The notes beneath the pieces were generated by a model, which did no database searches, had not been told where the DNA came from, and saw nothing but the letters and a program-made list of their open reading frames with translations. 64,000 bases of DNA, taken from the NCBI RefSeq assembly GCF_009936235.1, contig NZ_AP022314.1:2542001-2606000 (forward strand). The letters run 5' to 3'. How positions within the stretch are numbered: the first letter of the stretch is position 1; the number at the start of each line of letters is the position of its first letter. The position numbers and the translations under genes were made by a program. Source of the stretch: Mycobacterium xenopi (lineage in GTDB: Bacteria; Actinomycetota; Actinomycetes; Mycobacteriales; Mycobacteriaceae). Below, piece by piece: positions 46,205 to 54,369 of this stretch.

Positions 46205-47320
46205 CTAATCCACGCGGTAGATGCGCGCCGCATTGTCGCGGGCGATGAGGTCCACCACCCGGATGGCGTCGGCCTCGCTCCAGTCGCCGGCGTCGACGAA
46301 CTGCTGCAGTGCTCGATGAATCCCCTTGCGCCACAACGTCGCACCCAGGAAGTGCAGCTCGGCGGGCCCGAACCCGTCCGACGAGTACACAACCCGGCTA
46401 AACGGTGCCATCTCCAGCAGCCTGGCGATGAACGCCGGAGCCCGCGCGCCCAGATAGTTGATGCTCAATCCACCGTCGACATAGACGTTGTTAAATGCCT
46501 GCGCCAAATAGCCGGCTTCGCGTTCGTAGGGATAGCAGTGCAGCAGCACGATCGGGGTATCCCCCGACTTCCGCAGAAAGTCCAGCAGATACAACGGGTT
46601 GGTCTTGTGCAAATCGCAGTCCCGGTCGCCGAATCCGACATGGAATTGCAGCGGCTTACCGAGCCGCAGAGCCTGATGCAGCCCGAAACGCAGCAGCACC
46701 CGGTCGCGTAGCCGGACCCCACCGCTGTCCCGCCACCGCTCGGCGGCCTCGGCGACGTGCGCGGCCGGTGGTTCGGTCAGATCGCCGTCGAACCCGCCGC
46801 GGTAAGCCAGAATCGATTTGGTGCCCGCCGCGGTGGCGGCTCGTCGATGCAGGATCTCCTCGAATGCCGCGGCATAATCGCCGGGTGCCTGTGCGGCCTG
46901 CTCGGCCACCTGCTCGAGGCGAACCACCTCGTGGACGCGTCCACCGCAGGCTGCAGCGAACTCGTCGACACCGGCGACACCCTCGGCGAATCCGGTGTCG
47001 ACCAGCCAGTCGGTGACGTTGGCACCACGCAGAAACACGCGGGCCACCTCGGCCTCGGCGAATTCGCGGCGGCGTTCCCAATACGTGTGGGCGTCGACGT
47101 GTCGGGGCAGCCCCAGGAGTGGTGCACAGTACGCGCGCACCGCGAAACCCAGTTGAGAGTCGAACCCAGAGTATGTAATCGGTTCGGTGTTGGCCTCGTT
47201 GAGCGCGTTTTCAAAGCGCTGCCGGTCCCCGGCCGTCAACCAGCAGCCGTGGACATGCTGATCGATCAGCGGAACGTCGGCGATGTGCTGCGACAGGGCC
47301 GTAGCCGTCGGCACGCTCAT
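46205..47320 (-). CDS. Amidohydrolase (Rv1879/FluG N-domain-like)
   Basis: A 371-residue amidohydrolase-2 protein: ADVPLIDQHVHGCW (metal ligands), GKPLQFHVGFGDRDCDLHKTNPLYLL, VLLHCYPYEREAGYLAQAF, and VYSSDGFGPAELHFLGA with the catalytic Asp. It overlaps the stop of glnA3 by 4 bases (ATGA), so the two are translationally coupled. The pair mirrors eukaryotic/bacterial FluG, in which an amidohydrolase is fused to a glutamine-synthetase-like domain. It probably hydrolyses a gamma-glutamyl or related amide. Confidence 0.85.
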   Translation of the reverse strand: MSVPTATALSQHIADVPLIDQHVHGCWLTAGDRQRFENALNEANTEPITYSGFDSQLGFAVRAYCAPLLGLPRHVDAHTYWERRREFAEAEVARVFLRGANVTDWLVDTGFAEGVAGVDEFAAACGGRVHEVVRLEQVAEQAAQAPGDYAAAFEEILHRRAATAAGTKSILAYRGGFDGDLTEPPAAHVAEAAERWRDSGGVRLRDRVLLRFGLHQALRLGKPLQFHVGFGDRDCDLHKTNPLYLLDFLRKSGDTPIVLLHCYPYEREAGYLAQAFNNVYVDGGLSINYLGARAPAFIARLLEMAPFSRVVYSSDGFGPAELHFLGATLWRKGIHRALQQFVDAGDWSEADAIRVVDLIARDNAARIYRVD

Positions 47321-48669
47321 ACGCTCCAGGCCATGCGGAACTTCTCGGTAAGTTGTTGCGGGCCGAGGTCGCCGTAGTGCTCATACTCGAAACGGCGCAC
47401 AGCCACCAGCACATCGACCGCCGGGTCGCCGAGAATGGCACGTAGCCGTTGCGAGTTGTCAAGGGCGGCAATAGCTTCAGCTTGGCTCTCGGTCAGTCGC
47501 ACGATACCTGCGCGGTTGCGCTCCTGATCGGACCGTGCTGCCGGGTCCACCGTTGTTTCGGCTGGCAGCTCGGCTTGTTGCCGGATTCCCTCGAGTGCCA
47601 GCCCAAGTATCGCGGCGGTGGCGAAATACGGATTGGCCGAGGCATCAATCACCTTCACCTCGACATTGCCGCCATACGGGTTGCCCGGACCGGCAGTGAC
47701 GAATCGCACCGCAGCTTCTCTGTTCTCGGTGCCCCAGCATGCGTAGGCCCCGGCCCAATTACCGGGCCGTGTCCGCAATCCCGACACGATCGAGCCGCAC
47801 AGGATGCCCTGGGCCTCCGGCAATCCGCGCAGCAGCCCGGCCACTGCGCTTTCGCCGGCCGGTGTCATCCCGCGCACGCCGGCGCCTCCCGAGAACAACG
47901 GCCCCTCAGACGTGGCCAATGAAAAGTGCTGGTGCGCACCAGATCCGACACCGTCGGTGAACGCCGCCGGCGACAGGCTCACCCGCAGCCCATGGCGACG
48001 GGCAACTCGGCCGATGATGATCCGGGTCAGCACCAGCTGGTCAGCGGCGGCGACCGGGGTGTGCGGCGTCAGCGAAATCTCGAACTGGTTGGCCCCGTAT
48101 TCGGGGTGTAACTGTTCGATTCCCACACCGGCCGCGGTGGCCATCGCGACGACATCGCGGACGAATGCTTCGTGCTCGAGCACGCCGGCCAGCCCGTACT
48201 GCGCCCACAGCGTGGACGGCAGCCGGCTGCCGTCGGGATTGACCAGGACGAACTCGATTTCGTGACCGACCACCGCCTTGACATCGGCCTCGGCCAGCGC
48301 GGCTTCGACCCTGCGCAGCGTTCCGCGGCTGCACGCCGGCACCGGCGTGCCGTCCTGCTCGAAAAACCCGCCGGGTGCCCAAGCCAACCCGTCGCCGATG
48401 ATGCGCAACGCGGACAGATCGATGCGGATACGTTGGTCGCCGACCACGCCGATGGCGTCCGTAAACGCGATGCCGGTTTGATCGATGGCGAACACATGCC
48501 ACACCGGGCTGGCACCCACGCCCGGGTCGGCGAAGGTGTTGGTCCGCCGGATCGGCACGGTCTTGGCATGCGTGAGCCCGGCGGGGTTGACTACGGTGCC
48601 GATGACGGCGTCGACGCCCTCGGCTTCGAGCTGCGCGATCGCCGCGGCGGCAAGCGGTGGCGCGGTCAC
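47317..48669 (-). CDS. glnA3: Glutamine-synthetase-like protein (gamma-glutamylpolyamine synthetase type)
   Basis: A 450-residue GS-like enzyme, the length of M. tuberculosis GlnA3 (Rv1878). GTG 48669 is chosen by length. Catalytic signatures: VVGHEIEFVLV (metal Glu), EYGANQFEISLTPHTPVAAADQLVL, GSGAHQHFSLATSEGPLF (ATP/glutamate loop) and NPYGGNVEVKVIDASANPYFATAAIL. The adenylylation loop of true GlnA1 is not apparent. GlnA3-type enzymes can glutamylate polyamines. Second to last gene of the bfrA-led operon. Confidence 0.88.
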   Translation of the reverse strand: MTAPPLAAAAIAQLEAEGVDAVIGTVVNPAGLTHAKTVPIRRTNTFADPGVGASPVWHVFAIDQTGIAFTDAIGVVGDQRIRIDLSALRIIGDGLAWAPGGFFEQDGTPVPACSRGTLRRVEAALAEADVKAVVGHEIEFVLVNPDGSRLPSTLWAQYGLAGVLEHEAFVRDVVAMATAAGVGIEQLHPEYGANQFEISLTPHTPVAAADQLVLTRIIIGRVARRHGLRVSLSPAAFTDGVGSGAHQHFSLATSEGPLFSGGAGVRGMTPAGESAVAGLLRGLPEAQGILCGSIVSGLRTRPGNWAGAYACWGTENREAAVRFVTAGPGNPYGGNVEVKVIDASANPYFATAAILGLALEGIRQQAELPAETTVDPAARSDQERNRAGIVRLTESQAEAIAALDNSQRLRAILGDPAVDVLVAVRRFEYEHYGDLGPQQLTEKFRMAWSV

Positions 48670-48679
48670 GCGTGGCGGA

Positions 48680-49174
48680 TCAGGCCCGGCTGGGCAGGGT
48701 GAGTTTGCAGCTCTGCGCGATATCCAGGGTCCGCAGCACCCGTCCCATGCCCAGCCACAGCGCACACGACAACGCCAGGTCGGCGAGCAGTTCCTCGGAG
48801 AAGTGCTCGCGGCAGCGGGCCCAGAAGTCTTCGTCGTCCCGCAGTACGGTGTGTTCGGTGGCGAATCGGTGCGCGAACTCGGCTGCCAGTCGCTCCTGCT
48901 CGGTGTAGCCCGGCCAGCTGCGCCACTGCCGGGCGTGCTGGTAGAGCTCTTCGTCGACACCGGCCGCGGGCCCGTCGGCGTCACGGGTGTTGATGCAGAC
49001 CGCGCATTCGTTGTTGTGGGCGATCACGATTCGCGCAAGTTCGCGCGTGCGCAGCGGCAGCCTGCTGTGGTGGTAAACCGCGTCGCTGAATGCGGCGATC
49101 GCACCACCGAGTTGCGGGGATTTCGCGATCCAGCCGGCCAGGTCGTCGTCAGCGAATGTTCCGATTCGGCTCAT
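48680..49174 (-). CDS. Carboxymuconolactone-decarboxylase/AhpD-like protein
   Basis: A 164-residue alpha-helical protein with the AhpD-like redox motif in VIAHNNECAVCINTRDAD (C-A-V-C) and a downstream helix EFAHRFATEH. AhpD-like proteins reduce disulphides in peroxide-defence pathways, but CMD members are diverse. ATG 49174 overlaps the end of the MFS gene by 26 bases and the stop is 10 bases before glnA3, so it belongs to the operon. Confidence 0.8.
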   Translation of the reverse strand: MSRIGTFADDDLAGWIAKSPQLGGAIAAFSDAVYHHSRLPLRTRELARIVIAHNNECAVCINTRDADGPAAGVDEELYQHARQWRSWPGYTEQERLAAEFAHRFATEHTVLRDDEDFWARCREHFSEELLADLALSCALWLGMGRVLRTLDIAQSCKLTLPSRA

Positions 49175-51257
49175 GGCGAGATGGTACGCCCGGCGTCGAT
49201 ATTGGAAGCTTCTCGGTCGCCACACCGGCCAGTTCTCGACGGTCGTCGGGCCAAACCCGTTGTGTGACAATCCGGCGCGCGATGCGGTCGAGCGCGGCTT
49301 CGATCTGGGCTCGGTCCGGGCGCCCGTCGAAGCTCGCAGCCCGGGTGAGCTTGTCGACGATCCACTCTCGGATCAGCGTGGTGACGAACCCGACTTCCCG
49401 GGCACCCCGGGCGGTGAGCCACAAGCGGTCGATGTCGCGCCCGGCGTAGCCGGTGCGAACCAAGCGGTCGAAGACGGGTTCGAAGACCTCGTAGGGAACG
49501 CCGAGTTGGTCGCCGATGTCAGTCAACCGGGCTGTGCCGAAAACCCGCGTATGCCGGTGGATTTGCAGCAGGGCCCACAGCTCGGCGACGTCGAGCCGGC
49601 AATCGGGTCGCATGGCGATGCTGCGCAGCCGCATGCCGGGCGCACCACGGCGCAGCAGGCGCCCAATCGCCGTCTCGAGCATTTCATCCGGCGTCTGCGT
49701 AGTCGGCATGGCGAACCCATCGCCGATGTCGGCGGCGCGGTTGCCGATATCCCGCAACGGAACCTCTTTGAGAAGAAGCGCCAGGAGCAACCCGACCACC
49801 GCGACGGGCACCGCCCAGAGGAACACCTGCGTGAGCGACGCGGCGTAGGCCGCCACGATCGGGATGGCTGTGTCGCGAGGCAGACGGTGCAAAGCTTCCG
49901 GTGAACTCGCCGCGGCGGCTGGCGCGCGGCTTGCCGCCAGTGCCGGGCCGATGCGACTGTGCAGGAAGTTGGTAAACAGCGAACCGAATATCGCGGCACC
50001 GAACGAACTGCCGATCGTGCGGAAGAACGTCACCCCCGACGTGGCGACACCGAGGTCTTCAAAGCGCGACGTGTTCTGCACGATGAGGATCAGCACCTGC
50101 ATGGACAGCCCGATGCCGGCCCCCAGGATGACGAGGTAAAGCGATTGCCGCCATGCCGGTGTCGACGGGCTCATGCGCGACATCATTGCGAATGCGACTG
50201 CCATTACCGCCGTGCCGGCGACCGGGAAGATCTTGTAGCGGCCCGTGCGGCCGACCAGCACACCGCTTCCCATCGAGGTGGTCAGCATGCCCGCCACCAT
50301 CGGCAGTGTGCGCAGACCCGACGTGGTCGCCGAGACGCCGTCAACGAACTGCATATAGGTCGGAAGGAACGTCAACGCGCCCAACATCGCAAACCCGACC
50401 ACGAACGACAGCACGCAGCACACCGTGAACACCGGACTACCGAACAGCCGGGTCGGCAAAATCGGCTCGGCCACACGGCTTTCCACCCACACGAAAACGG
50501 CAAGCGCCGATGCTGAGCTGGCGAACAACCCGATGATCGTCGCCGATCCCCACGGGTAGGTGGTGCCGCCCCAGCTCGTCGCCAACGTCAGCCCGGCAGC
50601 CCCCAACCCGACGAGGACAATCCCGGCGTAGTCGATCACCGGCCGGGCGCGGTCGGCCAGCGCCGGGATGGCCGCGGCGGCGACGAAGAACACCACCGCA
50701 GACACCGGCACGTTGACCCAGAACGCCCACCGCCAGGTCAGATGGTCGGTGAAGTAGCCGCCCAGCAGCGGGCCGATCACCGTGGTCACACCGAACACCG
50801 CGCCCAAGGCGCCCTGGTAGCGGCCGCGCTCGCGCAGCGGGATCACCTCGCCGATCAGCGCGGTCGCGGTGACGGCAAGCCCACCACCGCCGAGACCCTG
50901 CAGCGCCCGGGCGAGCACGAGCATGATCATCGACTGCGACAACCCGCACAGCACCGAGCCGGCCACGAAAAACACCACCGCCGCCTGAAACACCGCCTTG
51001 CGGCCGAAGAGGTCCCCGAGCTTGCCGACGAGCGCGGTGATAATCGTCGAGGCCAGCAGATAGCTGGTGACGACCCACGACTGATGGCCGGCACCGCCCA
51101 GGTCGGCGACGATCGTGGGCAGTGCCGTCGCAACGATGGTCTGGTCCAAAGCGGCAAGCAGCATTCCCAGTACGATGGCCAGGAAGATGAAATTGCGCCG
51201 CCGCGTGCCGATCTGCGAGCTGGCCGGGTCCTGTTCCGCCGCGACCGGCGCGGTCAC
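49149..51257 (-). CDS. EmrB/QacA-type (DHA2) 14-TM MFS exporter with C-terminal winged-helix-like extension
   Basis: A 702-residue transporter starting at GTG 51257, overlapping the bfrA stop. The first about 540 residues have 14 hydrophobic spans with DHA2 motifs (LGMLLAALDQTIVATALPTIV; GKLGDLFGRKAVF; ARALQGLGGGG; GPLLGGYF). From about residue 555 a soluble tail follows (LDVAELWALLQIHRHTRVFGTARLTDIGDQLGVPYEVFEPVFDRLVRTGYAG...LWLTARGAREV) that resembles a MarR/winged-helix unit. It matches Rv1877 in layout. Export of drugs or metabolites is expected; the tail may sense or regulate. Confidence 0.85.
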   Translation of the reverse strand: MTAPVAAEQDPASSQIGTRRRNFIFLAIVLGMLLAALDQTIVATALPTIVADLGGAGHQSWVVTSYLLASTIITALVGKLGDLFGRKAVFQAAVVFFVAGSVLCGLSQSMIMLVLARALQGLGGGGLAVTATALIGEVIPLRERGRYQGALGAVFGVTTVIGPLLGGYFTDHLTWRWAFWVNVPVSAVVFFVAAAAIPALADRARPVIDYAGIVLVGLGAAGLTLATSWGGTTYPWGSATIIGLFASSASALAVFVWVESRVAEPILPTRLFGSPVFTVCCVLSFVVGFAMLGALTFLPTYMQFVDGVSATTSGLRTLPMVAGMLTTSMGSGVLVGRTGRYKIFPVAGTAVMAVAFAMMSRMSPSTPAWRQSLYLVILGAGIGLSMQVLILIVQNTSRFEDLGVATSGVTFFRTIGSSFGAAIFGSLFTNFLHSRIGPALAASRAPAAAASSPEALHRLPRDTAIPIVAAYAASLTQVFLWAVPVAVVGLLLALLLKEVPLRDIGNRAADIGDGFAMPTTQTPDEMLETAIGRLLRRGAPGMRLRSIAMRPDCRLDVAELWALLQIHRHTRVFGTARLTDIGDQLGVPYEVFEPVFDRLVRTGYAGRDIDRLWLTARGAREVGFVTTLIREWIVDKLTRAASFDGRPDRAQIEAALDRIARRIVTQRVWPDDRRELAGVATEKLPISTPGVPSRHEPNRNIR

Positions 51258-51736
51258 GTTGTGGGCGGCCGGGCGACGCACTGGGCGGCGTACAACTGCT
51301 CGCCCAGCTTGTCCATCAGTTCCAGCTGCGTTTCCAGGTATTCGATGTGGTCTTCCTCGTCGGCCACGATTTTTTCGAAGATGTTCGCCGTGGTGGTGTC
51401 TTGCTTTTCCCGGCACAGGATGATCGCCGGTTTGAGCCGGTTGATCACGTCATATTCCAAGGCCAGGTCGCTTTCGAACTGTTCGCGCAGGGTCTGGCCG
51501 ACACGCAAGGAGCCCAGGCGCTGATAGTTGGGCAAGCCGTCGAGCAGCAAGATGCGGTCGGTGACCATCTCGGCGTGGCGCATTTCGTCGAACGACTCCG
51601 CGCGGGTGCGTTCCGCCACCTTGGTGAAACCCCAGTTTTCTTGCATCTTCGAATGCAAAAAGTACTGATTGATCGCGGTGAGCTCACTGGTCAACTGCTC
51701 GTTGAGCAGGCGCAACACATCGGAATCACCTTGCAT
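51254..51736 (-). CDS. bfrA: Bacterioferritin
   Basis: A 160-residue heme bacterioferritin. Ferroxidase ligands E18, E51, H54, E94, E127 and H130 and the heme ligand M52 are all present (TSELTAINQYF; ESFDEMRHAEM; LALEYDVINR; ADEEDHIEYLE). ATG 51736 is preferred to ATG 51739 because of AAAGGAG spacing. It stores iron as a 24-mer shell. Two IdeR-type boxes lie upstream, shared with the divergent bfd gene. It heads a five-gene operon on the minus strand. Confidence 0.95.
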   Translation of the reverse strand: MQGDSDVLRLLNEQLTSELTAINQYFLHSKMQENWGFTKVAERTRAESFDEMRHAEMVTDRILLLDGLPNYQRLGSLRVGQTLREQFESDLALEYDVINRLKPAIILCREKQDTTTANIFEKIVADEEDHIEYLETQLELMDKLGEQLYAAQCVARPPTT

Positions 51737-51895
51737 CATCGCTCCTTTGAAGGCTGTCGCATATTGGCTACGGCGCCCTCGGATGGTGCTGGGCTGTCAC
51801 ACCACCATGCCGTGCCGCGTTCAATCTAGTCGCGCGCGGCTGCGGGTGTGCGTCAACTCGCGGAGGAGCCCGGCGGGCGGATTCGTTGACCTGAC

Positions 51896-51914
51896 TTAGG
51901 TTAGACTGCACTAA
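51896..51914. promoter_or_regulatory. IdeR iron box 1
   Basis: TTAGGTTAGACTGCACTAA matches the 19-bp IdeR consensus at 15 positions. It lies between bfrA and bfd, where IdeR-Fe activates ferritin genes in M. tuberculosis. Confidence 0.85.
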
Positions 51915-51919
51915 CCCAC

Positions 51920-51938
51920 TTAGGTTAGACTCCACTAA
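51920..51938. promoter_or_regulatory. IdeR iron box 2
   Basis: TTAGGTTAGACTCCACTAA, a second 15/19 match, 24 bases from the first. Tandem boxes are the known arrangement for IdeR activation of bfrA. Confidence 0.85.
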
Positions 51939-52001
51939 TATGGGCATCGGCAGTCCGGCGGCGGCGCCGACACGGCAAGTGATCGGCAGCGAGGTGTGCT
52001 G

Positions 52002-52187
52002 ATGTACGTGTGCCTGTGTGTGGGAGCGACCAGCCAGACCGTGTCCGACGCCGTAGCTCGAGGCGCATCGACGTCCAAAGAGGTGGCTGCGGCATGCGGT
52101 GCGGGCGCCGACTGCGGGCGTTGCCGCCACACCGTGCGTGCCATCATCGCCGCGGCACGACAACTCGACACCAGCGGCGCACGCTAG
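52002..52187 (+). CDS. bfd: Bacterioferritin-associated ferredoxin
   Basis: A 61-residue [2Fe-2S] protein with the Bfd ligand set C4, C6, C38 and C41 (YVCLCVG ... GADCGRC). Bfd reduces the heme of bacterioferritin so that stored Fe(III) is released as Fe(II). ATG 52002 follows GAGG at proper spacing. It is divergent from bfrA across the tandem IdeR boxes, giving a store/release pair under one iron sensor. Confidence 0.88.
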   Translation: MYVCLCVGATSQTVSDAVARGASTSKEVAAACGAGADCGRCRHTVRAIIAAARQLDTSGAR

Positions 52188-52197
52188 CAACCCCCGT

Positions 52198-52956
52198 TTA
52201 GGTGCCGTGCCTGCCGGTGAATCTCGCTAGCGCGTCGGCGTTGGCCTGGCCGCCCATCAGCTCGGCGAAGTGAGCGTTCTCCCGTGCGCTGGCAGCCGCG
52301 ATTTCCGGGCGGATCGGCTCGACGATGGTGTGCTTGACCGCCATCAGGCTCGCGATCGGGCGGGAGGCCAGGATTTCAGCGTGTCGGCGGGCGTCGGCCA
52401 GCAGGTCCGCGGGCTCGCAGACCTTCCAGACCAGCCCCATGCGCAACGCCTCTTCGGCGTCGACCCATTCAGAGGACATCAGCAGCCAGGCGGCGTTTTG
52501 CCGGCCCACCAGTCGTGGCAGCAAATAGGACGACGCCGCTTCGGGCGCCACCCCCAGGCTGGTGAACGGGCACTTCAGTCGCGCGGTCGACGACATGAAC
52601 GCCAGGTCGGCGTAGCCGAGGATCGTGGTGCCGATCCCTACCCCGACCCCGTTGACGGCGCAGATCAGCGGCTTGGGAAACGCGGTGAGCGCGTCGATGA
52701 GCCCGGTGAAGCCGTATTTGCCGGGGGTGAAATCCGGATCAGTCACCCGGGCCTGCATCTCACCGAGGTCGGTGCCGGCGCTGAAGGCCCGCCCAGCGCC
52801 GGTGAGCAGCACCACCGCGACCTCGGGATCCTCGGCCGCGGCCAACAGCGCCTCCGTGGTGGCGTCGTAGAGGGCCTCGTTGAACGCGTTGAGCGCCTCG
52901 GGCCGGTTCAGGGTGAGGGTGCGCACCCTGCTCTGGTCGTCAATATGCAGTATCAC
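52198..52956 (-). CDS. Enoyl-CoA hydratase/isomerase family protein
   Basis: A 252-residue crotonase: LTLNRPEALNAFNEALYDA, LTGAGRAFSAGTDLGEM (oxyanion hole), ICAVNGVGVGIGTTILGYADLAFMSS, SLGVAPEAASSYLLPRLVG. One catalytic Glu is present in APEAAS, as in isomerase-like members. GTG 52956 follows AAGGAG. It is the third gene of an operon with the EthD protein (11 bases) and a thioesterase, downstream of a KstR-like site. Role: beta-oxidation of a CoA thioester. Confidence 0.85.
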   Translation of the reverse strand: MILHIDDQSRVRTLTLNRPEALNAFNEALYDATTEALLAAAEDPEVAVVLLTGAGRAFSAGTDLGEMQARVTDPDFTPGKYGFTGLIDALTAFPKPLICAVNGVGVGIGTTILGYADLAFMSSTARLKCPFTSLGVAPEAASSYLLPRLVGRQNAAWLLMSSEWVDAEEALRMGLVWKVCEPADLLADARRHAEILASRPIASLMAVKHTIVEPIRPEIAAASARENAHFAELMGGQANADALARFTGRHGT

Positions 52957-52967
52957 GGCCGAACTCC

Positions 52968-53663
52968 TTACCGGAACGGTGTTTTCAGCACGTAGCGGCT
53001 GGTGGGGACGGTGTCGATGTTCTCATTGGCACCGAAAGCCGTTGTGCTGGAAAGCATCCGGCTGAGCCGGTGCTGCAGATCGTCGTCGTCGGTGGCGCCG
53101 AAGAACGCCTTCAGGTCAGTGATCGCCTCCGCCGGGAACAACTCTTCGACGATGCCGGCGATGGCCGGCGCATCCGGGGTGAGCACGCGCACCACCCAGT
53201 TCTGGGTATAGCCGAATGTGGCCTGGGTTTCGATCGCCACCGGCGTGTGATCACGCTGCCAGCGGGCCAGCCATGTCTCTTCGTCCATGTCGGCCGGTCG
53301 GCGCAGAAGCGCCATGTTAGCTAAACCGTTTGTGCGCCTGCCGATTTCGAGAGGAGCTGGCAACGGGACCGATTCGGTGACCAAGTATGCGCCCAGTTGG
53401 TCGCACTCTGCCCGCAACAGGTTCAGCGCGGCCGACACCTGGTCCGCGTAGCACTGTTGGGTCCACATGCTGACCACGGCGGCCACCGGAGGATCGAGGG
53501 TCGTCAGCGTCATCACCGAATCACGCACCGCGCTGTCGCGAACGTTGACGGTGAGCCCGGCAACGCCGAGCCGGATGATGGCGTCGGCAACAGGACCTCG
53601 CTGGCGCGCGCACCAGTCGTCGTCGCACTCAGCCGCCCTCAGCACGGCGATCACCTTCTCCAT
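52968..53663 (-). CDS. EthD-domain protein
   Basis: A 231-residue protein of ferredoxin-like fold; the second half carries LLRRPADMDEETWLARWQRDHTPVAIETQATFGYTQNWVVRVL, an EthD/dimeric alpha-beta barrel signature. EthD proteins assist P450 or ring-cleavage systems, and several lie in mycobacterial sterol-catabolic loci. It sits between the thioesterase and the enoyl-CoA hydratase with gaps of 9 and 11 bases, so is co-transcribed. The enzymatic role is unknown. Confidence 0.75.
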   Translation of the reverse strand: MEKVIAVLRAAECDDDWCARQRGPVADAIIRLGVAGLTVNVRDSAVRDSVMTLTTLDPPVAAVVSMWTQQCYADQVSAALNLLRAECDQLGAYLVTESVPLPAPLEIGRRTNGLANMALLRRPADMDEETWLARWQRDHTPVAIETQATFGYTQNWVVRVLTPDAPAIAGIVEELFPAEAITDLKAFFGATDDDDLQHRLSRMLSSTTAFGANENIDTVPTSRYVLKTPFR

Positions 53664-53672
53664 GGCCGAAAC

Positions 53673-54320
53673 CTACCGATCCGCCTGCTCGTCTGGCTGT
53701 TCGCGCAGCCACCTGGGCAAGATGAACACACCCTCGGCTTCGACCGTCACCCCCTCGTCGTCGGCGAGATGACCCGCCGCGAACGTCTTGGACCCCGTGA
53801 CGCGGGAGGTCCACGCCTCGGCGCGCAGTCGGCCCAGTCGGGTTGCCCGCACATACCGAAGGCTGATGGTTCCGGTGAAACGGGGATTCACGCCGTCACT
53901 GGCAGCTTCCCCGAGCAGGTGGTCCAGAACCAGGGCGGCAACTCCCCCGTGGACGTGGCCCGGCGGGCCCTCGTAGGCCGCGCCCAGGTGAAAGTCACAC
54001 CACACCTTGCCGGACGGGTCGCGGTTGACCAGCAGCGGCGGGGCGAGCGGATTGCAGATGCCGATGACGGCGTTGCCCCATGCCATCCGCTCGCCGCTGG
54101 CCAGGTAGCGGACACCGAACGTGCCGTCAAGTTGCTTTTCGCGCAGCCGCGCGGTCGCCGAGTCGATCTCGGCCTTGGCGGCCGCGACGGCGTCGGCGTC
54201 GGCCCGGGTCCGTACGGTGGCGTCGACCAGCTCGCGGACCGAGCGGGCCAGCGGCTCGTAGACGGCTCGTAGGCGTTCGACGTCCTCGGCGCTGATGTTC
54301 TCCCGGGTGAAGTCCAGCAT
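53673..54320 (-). CDS. PaaI-type thioesterase (hotdog fold)
   Basis: A 215-residue protein: an N-terminal helical lead, then the hotdog domain CDFHLGAAYEGPPGHVHGGVAALVLDHLLGEAA, where H-G-G is the central helix motif and the nearby Asp is catalytic, then TGTISLRYVRATRLGRLRAEAWTSR. It should hydrolyse an acyl-CoA. ATG 54320 is preferred to upstream starts. A KstR-like palindrome begins 10 bases upstream, so this three-gene operon likely belongs to that regulon. Confidence 0.83.
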   Translation of the reverse strand: MLDFTRENISAEDVERLRAVYEPLARSVRELVDATVRTRADADAVAAAKAEIDSATARLREKQLDGTFGVRYLASGERMAWGNAVIGICNPLAPPLLVNRDPSGKVWCDFHLGAAYEGPPGHVHGGVAALVLDHLLGEAASDGVNPRFTGTISLRYVRATRLGRLRAEAWTSRVTGSKTFAAGHLADDEGVTVEAEGVFILPRWLREQPDEQADR

Positions 54321-54329
54321 GATGCAAAC

Positions 54330-54343
54330 TAGAACACGTTCCT
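54330..54343. promoter_or_regulatory. KstR-like operator upstream of the thioesterase operon
   Basis: TAGAACACGTTCCT fits the core AACnnGTT of the KstR motif TnnAACnnGTTnnA, with the final A replaced. It lies 10 bases before the thioesterase start and inside the region beyond the 3' end of oxyR. Confidence 0.65.
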
Positions 54344-54369
54344 GCCCGGCGTCGACGGGCGGGTGCCGG

